Below, piece by piece: positions 10,065 through 23,000 of a DNA stretch of 40,392 nt. Origin of the DNA: Sphaeroforma sirkka (lineage: Eukaryota > Opisthokonta > Ichthyosporea > Ichthyophonida). The notes beneath the pieces were generated by a model. It ran no database searches, was not told the DNA's origin, and saw nothing but the letters and a program-made list of their open reading frames with translations. The stretch spans positions 15,001-55,392 of the forward strand of contig LUCW03002030.1 in NCBI GenBank assembly GCA_001586965.3, written 5' to 3'. The position numbers and the translations under genes are program-made. Each line of letters starts with the position of its first letter. Positions within the stretch are counted from its first letter, which is position 1.

Positions 10065-13000
10065 ATGAGTGAAGGAGGGGCTCCGAAAACAGCCCCAGCG
10101 GAGCAATCCGCCCCAAAAGATACAAATCAGGTGCCCAAAAAAGGCAATGATGGCTCACCTAATAAAAATGTGAAGGCGGGTGCTGCACCTCCTACTAATC
10201 CATGGGCCAGGAAGGTATATGGAACGACTGATGTGCTGTTGACTATATATATATATATATATATATAGGAGCATCCGTGCATAAGATAACTAGTTTGTGT
10301 ATGCGTATACTCTAAGCATAACTGATCTTGTTTTGTACCTGTACGTGAATATAGACTGTACATGTACGTGTATGCAGGTGCATATAGATGAAGGACTCGA
10401 TTGTGAATGTGAATGCAGTTTTACTTATTAATATCGCATATGCTGCTGCATATGTTCTTATCAAGCCATCACATGCATTCGTGTGTATGCTTCTGTGTAT
10501 CTATATAAAGATATAGTATGAATATACACGCACATCTATCTGCCGATATCCAGGCTCTCATCTATTTCAACCTAAACAAAACATCCCAAACCCATTCTAA
10601 CCCTAGCATGTGCCATACCCTCGCTGCAGGAATTGACTCCCGAGCCCGCCAAAACGGCACCCGCACCTAATAAGGCAGCTGAGACACCGCCGCAAAAGAA
10701 ATCCGGAGCATCAAGTCCAGCGAAAGTCGCGAAGGATGAGACCCCTCCCACGACAAAGAGTGGACCCAAACCCTCGTGGAAGAAGCAGAGCAGTCAGGAC
10801 AACAAGCCCAAGAAGGTACGTGACGGGACAGGGCCGGTGGGGACAATCAGTTCAAAATAGAACACTACAGAAAAGGGTAGATAGGATGTAAGTCTAGAAA
10901 GGCAAGCTGTAGGGCGTGATATATTTTGGGTGCCAAGCCCGTAGATGTGAGTATTTGCCGAAGATAGGCCGAACAGTTGTCCACGAAAGTTGGCAAAAGG
11001 ACAGGCTAACCGGCTGGGGTGAATGTGCAGTTTGGATGCCTTTTTTTTATCAAGTGCGTACCACTATGTAAATTTGTAGTTCGAGCCCAAGAACCTCGCT
11101 CTTTTATTCCGGTATATGCAGTTTTACTAGTATGACTTATTCTAAGCACAGGCACATGTATACACCCAGTATATATATATATATATATATACCTCGTCTC
11201 CTGTCTGTTAGTACACATATATCTGTAAAGGCTTTCTGCAGACGGACTGTGACTTCTCACCCCTCCGCCTTCACCTTCACGTTTACACACCCACGAGAAT
11301 GTGCGTGCTCACGCATCGGCACACTTCTCTGGGTCACACTATCTGCCAGTGCAATACACTCTTAACGTGTTTATATGTATATATATTCTAACACTAGACG
11401 AACAAGCGTACTTCTGCAACATGCCACGCACATTTGTATCTCGTTTCGGCTCTTATATCTTCTCACCCCGTATTACGATATGTACATATTTTCTTTTTTG
11501 TCTTCAACCACGAGAACCTAACTGGACGTTCGCTATATATATATATATATATATATAATTGTGTATATGTGTATGTGTGTGTTTATATACCTGTACCTAT
11601 ATATATATCTATGCCTTTACAAATTTTTATCTATCTATATATATATATATATATATAGGAAGTATCGAAATACTTAATCATTATTATGTATATGTGCACC
11701 TTTATCATTCACAGGCTGTCCTAGACGATCCCAATCTGTGGCCGGATCTTATGGACGAGCCAGAGACAGCCAGTACAACTGAGCCCAAACAGTCTGACGT
11801 GGGTACTGCGGCAGAGCGGGAGGCTATTCGCAAGGTACTGTGTGGTGTACCTGTGTACGAGTATATGTAAATGCTAGGCTGGAAAATGGGTGGTTTTTCA
11901 CGTGTATCTGTATGTATGGGATAGACTACCAAATAGGGAGCTCCATAGTACCACAAAATAGGTGATTTCATAGTGCCGTAATATAGGTGATTTCATAGTA
12001 CCATAGAAGAAGACCTCATAGTGCCATAATATGGGTGATTTCACAATACCACAAAATAGGTGGTTCCACAGCACCACAAAATAGGTGCTTTCATAGTACC
12101 ACAAAGTAGGTAGTTTCGTAGTACCATAAAATAGGTTACCTCATTGTACTATAATATAGGTGATTTCATAGTACCATAATATAGGTGATTTCACAATACC
12201 ACAAAATAGGTGGTTTTACAGTACCACAAAAAACTGGTTTCATAGTACCACAAAAACCGGTTTCATAGTACCATAATATAGGTGATTTCATAGGTCCACA
12301 AAATAAGTGGTTTCATAGTACCATAATATAGGTGGTTTCATAGTACCATAAGATATGTGACCTCATAGTACCATAATATAGATGATTTCATAGTACCACA
12401 AAATAGGTGGTTTGTTAGTATCTTAAAAAAGGTGATTTCATGGTACCACAGAATAGGTGGTTTCATAAAACCACAAAATAGGTGGTTTGTTAGTATCTTA
12501 AAAAAGGTGATTTCATGGTACCACAGAATAGGTGGTTTGTTAGTATCTTAAAAAAGGTGATTTCATGGTACCACAGAATAGGTGGTTTCATAAAACCACA
12601 AAATAGGTGATTGCATAGTTTCATGCGAGCTTCTATGGGATTGACTACAGAATGGGTAGTTTGATACGACCATCCGTTGGTGCCAGGCTACAAATTTATA
12701 TTTTTCACGTTTATTAGTATGTGATAAAGAGTGTATACCTACTTGAAACCGTTTTTGTAGGGTTTTTTACGTTTAGTTGTATGTGTTACTTTGGAGGTGT
12801 ATGCTTGTCTAAATAGATGTGTAGTTGTCTACGCGTGTCCGTGCGAGCTGTGTGGTGTATCTGGCTAGCAACTGTGAAGTTACCTACCGAGTGTATACGC
12901 AGTGTGGGGTCACTGACAGAATATCTATGTGTGACTGTAACCGAGTGTTCGTAGTACGTACCATAGGGGTACTCAAAAACTGGGTGGTATATACTAATTT

Positions 13001-14767
13001 CACACACGTGCGCGTAACTATCAATCTCACTTCTCTCGTCACCACTGCCATTGCTGGGTAGAGTGTGTGGTCCTAGGCCAAGCAGGTACTGCATCGTATA
13101 TACACATATACATTCATCATATATCATATACATACTACACATGTGCATTATCATCTTGTGCTTTGCACATATCAACATTTGTATTAATATCGTATGCTTT
13201 ACACATGTATGTTTAGGCGAACAAAGGTACAAAATGGGTCCCTTTCAAAATTGAGCCGGGCGCAGCACCCGCGGGTGGGGCCGATGGCTCGAGCAACGAA
13301 CAGAATAAAGGCAAAAGCAAATCTCAAAACCACAATTCAGAAAAAACACAATCCCAAAATAGCCGGGATGGCCACCACAGTAACCATGGCAACCACGGTC
13401 ACCATCAGAATAATAGCCAGAGTGGGGGCCAAGGTTCGAAAAACCGCAAGAAATCACATAGCAGCAAGGGCGGGCATGGGGTCAGAGCAGTGCACAACAA
13501 CGTGCCCGTGGGTATAGGTATGTGAGTCTTTGTATGTGCATATGTGTATGTATATCATGGTCGCACTTCCCTTTGCTTACAACATGCCATATACCTCCAT
13601 ACACTCATATCCTTCACCGTCTCCTCCTCTTTCTTCTACACTCCCAGACCCGAGCATGGTCGCACATCCCTATGCTTACAACATGCCATATAGCGGTCCC
13701 CGGCCAATGGGAGGTCGGCCGTATGAAAATGCTGTCGTACCACCCGCACAGGCGATGGGTGGCACACCACACATGGGCGCGCCAAACATGTACAGTGGGG
13801 GGGTCTTTTATCCGCAAAATGTGCAGCAGAGCGAGAAGGTGCTTAAGGCCAACCTCAAGAAGCAGATGTAAGTAGTGAGGGGTGCTGTATAGGTACAGTG
13901 AGTTGACAGGTGTGATAGTGACAGGTGTAAGCTGGTTGTGTGTGTATGTACGTGCATGGAATATTATCTATGTATATATAGTAAGTACCACGCCTGGGCC
14001 ACAGGCAGGGGAGGGCAGTGGACATGTACAGGGGTGGTGTATGCTATCCCCAAAATGTGCAGCAGAGCGAGCAGTGCTTATGGCCACCCTCACGAAACAC
14101 AGGACATTAGCACGTGGTGTTTCGTTTGTGTATGTAGGCGGCTATGTATGTATGTATGTATGCCCCTGAGAGACGGGTGCCGCACAATACATGTGCAGAG
14201 GGCAGGAAATGGACAGCAGAGGCTTTGCTACTTGTACCTGAAAGTACAGTAGTGCTTCCGAGCGGCAAGCAGCTCTAGTCTAGTCTCGCGTACATGTATG
14301 TGCGGCAAACATTGTGTGTACTCTATGTAGCTTGTACCAGCATTGGCGGGATGTTGGTAGGTAGGTATGTGGTGATGGATGCCAACCTACAAAGGCACAC
14401 AGATGCTGTGTGCAGCGACCTGCTTAGTAATAAAGTTTGTAGCACATGGAGAAGGTGCGCAATGGGATGAACTGTACCTAGGTGTGGAAACAATTCCTAA
14501 ACCCCAAAGGAATACATAGTGACGAGTTGTACATACCTGTGTAACAGCCATCTAACCCCCGCTCGAGCTCACACTATAAGACATTCACTCCCTCTCTCTC
14601 TCTTTCTTCTGCAGTGAATACTACTTCAGTACCGAGAATTTGTGCAAAGATCTCTTCCTGAGGCAACAAATGGACAAGAACGGATACCTGCCACTGTCCT
14701 TCATTGCGAATTTCAACCGAGTGCGACTTATGACCAACGACCTGAGCATGATTGAGAAGGTGCGGGA

Positions 14768-14798
<31 letters not shown>

Positions 14799-14813
14799 AT
14801 ATGTATACGTATA

Positions 14814-14845
<32 letters not shown>

Positions 14846-17800
14846 AATGTATACAAAGCCAACAAATTTAATTCACACTCCAACGTCGGCTATGCTCATT
14901 GTCATAACAGAACCTGTCAGCTCATGCACACAAAACCCACAAGTTCAACTAACTCTCCTATCTCGCCTCTCCTCACAGTCGCTGCGGGGTAGTACGGTGG
15001 TAGAGGTGACCAAACAGTACGAAATCCGCAAACGCGAAGATGCGCTGCGATGGCCCATTCTGCGTAAGGCGGACGGAAGCTTCCCCTTCACACCCCCAGG
15101 CATCCCCGCCAACCCCACGGAGAAGGAGGACTTCCGACGCAAGGTGTGTGGGTGTAATGTCGGTGGATGCAGTAGGTAGGTAGATCGAGGGAACGCGACA
15201 CCTCCTCTCCTGTACACCTACCTATTACTAGGGTATCCAGAGCTGGTGGGTTCAAAGCCCACTACCCCGTGTTGTTGTTTTTGTTTCTGCGAGTTCACCT
15301 TGTCATTATGCTTTTTCATCTACTACATCTTGCATGAATGTGGATCGCGAGGATGGTGTGTGTATGAATACAGGTGTGTCGGCTTGTGTGTGCATTGATA
15401 AATTCTGACACTTCTTTTTCGTGGATAAGTGTGTACGTGTGTGTATGTGTGTCTGTATGTAAAATATGTATGTATGTGTGTATGCATGGCTAGGTGTGTG
15501 TTTGTGTACGTGCATCTCTGAGCTCACATGTTTATTTATTGTTTTATTATTTCCGCCAGCTCGAAGAAAGCCATAAGAGCGACGACAAGAATGGAGCCGC
15601 TCCAAGCAACACGGGCGCTAAGAACGAGGTAAGTTACTCGCATGTCTGAATAAATAACGACATGTGACATATCACACGTAATTTGAAAAGCAGATGTGTA
15701 AACTACATATGACATCACATGTGTTTTAAATTGCAGATGTGTTTGGGTACTCTATGTCTGGGCAAATAAACGACATGTGTCATATCATACGTGTTTTGAA
15801 TTGCAGATGTGTAAACGACATTTGACATATCACACGTGTTTTGAATTACAGATGTGTTTGGGTACTCTATGTCTGGGCAAATAAACGACATGTGGCCACA
15901 CGTGTTTTGAATAGCAGATGTGTTTGGGCAAATAAACGACATATGACATATCACACGAGTTTTGAATTGCAGATGTGTTTGGAAATACACCATGGTACAG
16001 GTACACGTCTAGTACAGGTCTACCTTTATGCTCACGGATATTCACACGTACGTCTATACACACACAGAGCGATACTAGCAGGACGCAAGAGCAGGAGGAT
16101 CTGTGGACCGAGGTCAGACGTGGCAAGAAGAAGAGCATCTCATCCGAGACCAAGAAACCAGCGCAAGGCAGCAAAGGTATGAAAGTCAACACGACACTCG
16201 TTCCATAATATATATATATATATATTATGCGATCGTACATTGGACAGCATATTAGAATAATACATGATATGAAAGGTTACAGAGACGCGTATGTGTATAT
16301 GAAAGGCATTTACAAGTATATATACTTGTACACTTACAGGGCTATATCAATATTCACCATGTTACCTTTAACTTATTTCAATATTGATTGTAAGTCCCAA
16401 ATCCTAATTTATTTCCTGTTTGTTTGTTTGTTTTTTATCCTTGATGCTCCAGGCCAGAACAAGAACAAAGCCAATTCTCGAGGCGATGTTGACAACAAGG
16501 CGCCCGAAGACAGCCAGATCGAGGAATTGGAGTTCGAGTTCGAAGAAGACCTTGAAAAGGCCAATTACGGCGAGGTGAAAGACCGGGGCATGTCTGGTAT
16601 CAATGACTTTACCGATGATTCTGATCCTGAGTGCGATAGTGAGATTGAAGACGAGGATGTGGATAACATTGTGATTGTCACACAGACACCCCCAGCACCC
16701 AAGGGCAAGGGACGCATGGCCGTTATGCAGGAGACTACTAGGTGAGGGTTTTGCATATACATATATGTATGTATATATATATATATATAACTATTTGTGG
16801 TTGCCTACACTTTTCTCTATTATAAGTGGGCTAGATAACCTTATGAATTGGTTTTGTATCGCGTCCGCGTGGATTTATATGTATACTGGTGTGAGTGCTG
16901 TACAATTACCTATATGTGATTTAAACTTCCATATCAACGCCTCCGTATGTAAGCTCATATGTATGCGTTTCACTGTGTATGTTATTCAGGATAGTGAGTA
17001 CACCAGTGCCAACGAATGCTGCATGCGCCTCATGCCTAGCATATGTATAATGTAATGTATCTAGCATGTGTGTAGCCTATATCACTTGGCATATGTATAG
17101 CGTACAGCACGTAGCATATGTATAAAGTATTGTACTTGGCATATGTATAGCGTACAGCACGTAGCATATGTATAAAGTATTGTACTTGGCGTATGTGTTG
17201 CCTATATCACTTGACATATGTATAAAGTAATGTACCTAGTATATGTGTAGCCTATATCACTTGGCAAATGTATAGCATACAGCACTTAGCATACGTATAA
17301 AGTATTGTACTTAGCATGTGTGTAGCCTATATCATTTAGCATAGGTATAGTGTATATCACTTAGCGTATGTATGTGTATTTTACCTAGCACATGTATAAT
17401 GTAGTGTACCAAGCATATGTATAACGTATCCAAAGTATTATTCCTACGATCCAGGGCTTGCACATACACTGTACGAACGCAGGCATACATGTACACGTCC
17501 CACACCGACATCTGTACGTTTAATATGATACCACTGATGTTTTTTGACAAATAAACGTTTTGTGCAGATGCATATCTGTTTCCAGTTTACAATTCATAGT
17601 GAACTCTTGATACATTCACTCTCCAAAGCGTGGCCATCCATATCCATTTGAAGCATATGGTGTCTCGTCCGGGCATACTCATCCCTTCACACTCTTATGA
17701 GACGTATGGGACGCAGGCTTTACATTTACATCATGCTATTCTATCCACACCTGACGTTTTAAACCGCAACACATCTTATTAACATGTCGTTTTGTTCTCT

Positions 17801-20012
17801 CGGAATGCGCGTCGTTTCGCGTGGCAGCGGCGGCGGTGCTGCGGGCGAATCCGGGGCACAGAAAAAGAAGATCAAAGCCGAGGAATGGGCCGAGATGATC
17901 AACATCGGGCTGTACTACTACGAACAGGACATGTACAAGGTACACAATATTTGTGCTAATGATATATTTATTCAATAGAGGATATGTGTTTATATACATA
18001 CTTATATACATATCTGTGTATGTGTGGATGGGTGGGTGTGGCTTCTAAACCGCGAACAGGAACTGTAACTGTGGCACTATCCAAGGATCAGTCCGAGATC
18101 GTACGTGTTATTTATATGCATATGTATATGTAAGTACATATGTGTGTATATATATATCATGCGACATGTACACTATTCATAAATCGCGTGCCTAATGCGC
18201 ACGATATTTTATACAACACTATAGCGGTGCTGTGTTGTATGTTCTGTTGTGCGTCACAGTGAGTTCTACCCATAGTCACCCTATCAGAATCATACTATTA
18301 TAGTCGCGTACACTGTTATAATTTTAGTAGCCACTTAAACCCTAAACCCTGAACTCCAAACGTATCGCACTATCACAGTCACGTACACTGTCCTAGTACC
18401 TTCTAGTAGCCACTTAAACCCTAAACCCTGAACTCTAAACGTATCGCACGATTACAGTCACGTACACTGTCCTAGTACATTCTAGTAGCCACTTAAACCC
18501 TAAACCCTGAACTCTAAACGTATCCCACTATAACAGTCACGTACACTGTCTTACTACCTTCTAGTAGCCACTCAAACCATAAACCCTGAACTCTAAACTA
18601 TTGTACACATTGCATGCTCTGCCGCAGGACGACTTCGTAGGCTCCACCGATGTGACTGAGGGGGCCATTGATATGTCAGGCACAGGCGCACGCACACCAC
18701 GAACCCCCAAGACTCCCAAGACCCCAGGTATGTATACGTTCGTGTATATATGCAAGTATCTGGGTATCGTTTGTTTTGTTTTGTTTATTGCCTGTGTGCG
18801 CGGGGCGGGGTGTACGTGTACCTTTTTGGGTGTTTGGGCCTGGTTGTCATCTCGGTCCATATATGTACACGGCTGTGTGCCTGTGTGGTGACCTGAGCTT
18901 CGTTCTATCACCTACGTATGCAGCACGAGAGTGTGCGAACACTAGCGACACTCGAGCGCGTCGGTATTGAAGTGTCTGAGAGCATGTGTAGTTATGTGAG
19001 CTATGTCCGTTTGTAAGTTGTACGTGCGCCTATGCGAGTGTTTGATGTCTAGAGTAGGGTGTGTATGTATGATGTATGTATGTATGCATGCATGCATTCG
19101 TGCATATGATACATGTAGATTTCTGATTTTTGTCATATTGTGTGTATACGTTTACGTTTGTCGGTTGTCGGTGTTGGAGTTTTTTTCTAATCTCGTCATG
19201 TATGCGTCTATGTATGTGTTTAGAAACCCTTGAGGCTTTTCGTTACGTCTGAGTGTGTATAGAGGCACTGTATGTAGATTAGTGCGAGTTGGCGGCCGAT
19301 TTGGGATTGTGTAGCTCCAGGTATTTGTAGATATCTTCGTCTTATATGCGTCTTAATTGTATCGATGCTAACGAGTCATAGCCACGGATGCGTATGTTAT
19401 ATATGTACTTTATATTACGTATACGTAGAGCACTCAAAATACAATACAGATACACCATACATACTTGATACATGCATGAACATATACATGTGGATATGCA
19501 ATGGACGGCTTGCGCATATGTACTTCTCCGTACGCACCACCCCACTCACGCACATAAACGACTTGTCTGTACCCGCTAAGCATACTTACATTCTATACAT
19601 CCATTCAAATGGGAGGCATTTGTAGATACAAGCTCACATCTGTATAACCTAACACAACGTACACGTTATCCCCAGCATACATGCTACACTCGTTATGGCT
19701 GGCTCACACCAGTGGCTCTGTTTGTTCACCAATCCGCACATGGTGACCTCCGTACCATGCATCATACGTAGTGTCTATTAAACTTGCATGGTCTCTAATA
19801 CAGCAGCATATGTTTCTTCATGGCCGGTGTGTGCCTACTGCTATTATAAGTAGTGGTCTATGGCTACCTACCAACTTGGTTCTATTCACCACCACAGCAG
19901 CTACACAAGCGCCTCCTTTGTCCTACTACTGTGCGCATTGTGCTCTAAGCGTACAACTGCGTACTTCATACCGTGCATGGTTTGATTCCAACATATATGA
20001 CTCTAATTCATA

Positions 20013-20058
<46 letters not shown>

Positions 20059-23000
20059 TACATGGCTTCATATCAGAGGTTATCCTTTCCCAAGCCTGTG
20101 CCCTCACTCTATCGCATACACCACAATAGGAGTCACCCAGGCGCCCCGTTTCTACCCTGTCAACGAGAAGAGAGACCCCAAAAAGGAGGGCCGCAAGGGC
20201 AAGACAAAGTACAGTAGCAACCCACCCAAGGAATCCCATGTGGGTTGGATGATGGCGCCCGTCAATGATGACCAGGTACGTATATACGTATACATTTATG
20301 CGGTACGTTTGTACGTCAGGTCTGTACGATACCTTTACGTCGTTTACCTACGCTTTCCATTACGTTTTGCTAGTGTTTTGGGCACTATCTACTATCTTTC
20401 GTTTATATAAATTATAGTTCTTTTACGTTGTAGTTGGGTGCGTGTATAACTTTAACTACCGCATCTCTTACGTTCGTTTTAGCCTGAACTTGCTTACAAA
20501 CCCCCTTTTGTCAACCCCCTTGCTGGTGTTAAAAAACCTTGGTTTATATAGGACGCATACGGTACTGATGGCACCAAGAAGATCGGACCGCCTCAACCCA
20601 TGGCTATGCCGGGCTTGACACCCAAGGACGCCTCAGCCATGTCATTCGGCTCATTCCAGGTACCACATTCTATTTATAACCCTTTCGAATCTATTTATAG
20701 ACTGGTATTCCTTGAGGACCCATTGCAAATATGTCAATAGGCCGGTAGTGGTGGTATCTGTTTCATACGTATTGTATTCACTTCGCTTCCTTTCCACCGT
20801 TACAGTGGTCTCTGACCATGTCTTGGGTCTTAATATGCCAATCAATCAGTCCGTCCGTCGTATTGCATCAGAATCACATGTACATATACACATACTTACA
20901 CCTGATCCATGTACATATACACATACGTACACCTAGTCCATGTACATATACGCATATTTGCACCTAATCCATGTACATATACGCATACCTACACACATCC
21001 AATATACATATACACATACCTACACCCATTCCATATTTATATATATACATACCTACACCCATCCCATGTACGTATACACATACCTACACCCATCCCATGT
21101 ACATATAAACATACCTACACCCATCCCATGTACATATACACATACCAACACCCATCCTACCTACACCCATCCCATATACATATACACATACCTACACCTG
21201 CGGTACGTGCTCTGTTCCTGCACATACTGGCCACAAGCATGTCTACTCTTACACCCGCACCGCCTCTCTCTCTCTATCTCTCTCGCTCTCGAGCATACAC
21301 TCACTATTCCTTCGGTCCCTGTATATTTCTACATCTTGTCGTTGTTTCAAACAACCTGGCTATGTCTTCGATCTATCTGATTGTCTACGGCGGTTCGTAT
21401 ATATACCTACGGCGCTGTACTTATCTACCCACGGCCTTTATCCCCTGCAGCACCCGTCGCACGATCTGCTGCGTAGCGACTGTTTCGTACAAACCAAATA
21501 CAACAAATACCACGCTAAGTGTCTCCGAGGTATGCTCAGGTGCTCGGTGTATGGTATTAACGAGGTCGAGGATACAACACGTTAAACGTGTATTTGTTAA
21601 CAGCCACATATTTTGCAATTTTGTGTACGTACGGCTGCTACTGCAGAGACGTCGACCGATTTCATATGCACAGGCGAAAGGAACGGATAGCTAGCCTTTC
21701 AGGCTAGCATGCATTGGACTTGTGTCTGTGAACGTATTGGATCTGTGTCTGTGAACGTGAATGCCACACATGCCTTCGTCTGTCAAACTAATAACATCAC
21801 GGCTCTAGCTATATATGGATACGCGCGCGGCACGGACAGTGTTCGTTTATCTGCGTCTGTACCTACCCTGGCGTTTTATGTACTGGTCTATGCACTCCGG
21901 ATCGGAATCTTTCCGCCTCTTCATCCGGCCCACCCCACTCACATATTACAACCGTTCTATATATATCCCACGTTTTGTAAATAGAACGCAAGAAAGCTGG
22001 TGCGGGCCACTCGCAGGAGATGAACACGCTGTTCCGTTTCTGGTCGTTCTTCTTGCGTGATCAGTTCAACAAGCGCATGTACCAGGAGTTCAAAACGCTG
22101 GCTCTCGAGGACGCGCAGACTGGCTACAGGTAAATGACGGGAATATGCAGGATATAATATGTATACATATTTCGATACTCGGATACATAATTATGTACAC
22201 ATATCCAATATGCATGGTCTCGAGGACGTACCAAGCGGCTACAAGTAAATGGCATAGGATTTTTAGATTATATATATGTATATCACGATATATACGTATA
22301 TAAATACATCCCTTGTATATGCTCTCGAGGATGCAGAAACCGACTATAAGTAAACATTGTGGAATATACAGGAATGTATGTGTGTGTGTGTGTGCGTGCG
22401 TGTGCGTGTTTGTTTGTATATATGTATCTGTGTGTGTGTATGTGCGTGCGTGTGTGTGTGCGTATTTGCTTTTATATGCATATATATGTATGTGTATATA
22501 TAAAAACCTTTTCTCACTTTTTCACGCCGACGGTCGATGTAGGTACGGATTGGAGTGTCTGTTCCGATTCTACAGTTACGGTTTGGAGAAGAAGTTCCGT
22601 CCAGAGATCTTCGCCGATTTCCAGCATGAAACTCTGCAAGACTACAAGAACAGTATGTGTTACCAGTGCTTGACTCTCTCGATTACATGTGTGGGCAACA
22701 GCCCCACGAGACCCACACAGACACCACGTGTATATAGTATATAGCGAGAGTGTGTTGCTCTGAAAATTCATGCGTGTAGTTCAGACACTACGTGTATATA
22801 GCGAGTGTGTGACTCTGATAATTCGTGTGTGTAGTTGGGTGTGTAGTTAGCGAGGTTTATTGTGTGCGGGTGTACGACCCGTTACTGCTAGTGTAGTACA
22901 TGACAAAGTAGTGTTGTGGACAATATACTTCTGGCTTGTGTGTTATATGACAAAGTATATAGTGTAGTGGACAATATGATTCTGGCTTGTGTGTCGCCAT

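Larger units (their letters stand above)
13648..15143 (+). other. LARP1: La motif exons of LARP1 (exons 5-7)
   Basis: The La motif starts at the end of exon 5 (LKANLKKQ), continues as [20 protein letters not shown] in exon 6, then [20 protein letters not shown], and ends in exon 7 with [20 protein letters not shown]. The order and spacing match animal LARP1. The Phe/Tyr cluster and the NL-x-x-D-x-FLR core expected for a La fold are present. No RRM of the genuine La type follows, as usual for LARP1. Confidence 0.93.

Noticed and set aside
9707-10072. 121-codon open frame overlapping the LARP1 start
   Set aside because: Ends just past the LARP1 ATG in another frame and has no recognisable features; probably UTR or intron.
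11035-11100. tRNA-like strings with a B box (GTTCGAGCC; a similar one near 15250)
   Set aside because: No convincing A box, anticodon arm or acceptor stem; they may be old tRNA-derived scraps but cannot be supported.
11925-12640. CRISPR-like regular repeat
   Set aside because: Units are contiguous 25-mers without unique spacers, and the locus is a eukaryotic intron.
17784-17827. ATG-starting extension (MSFCSLGM) of LARP1 exon 11
   Set aside because: The acceptor CAG at 17825-17827 joins exon 10 in the correct phase, so the upstream codons are intronic.
22359-22744. Open frames rich in Cys/Val/Tyr spanning exon 17
   Set aside because: They read (GTGT)n intron sequence; the conserved LARP1 exon explains the non-repeat part.
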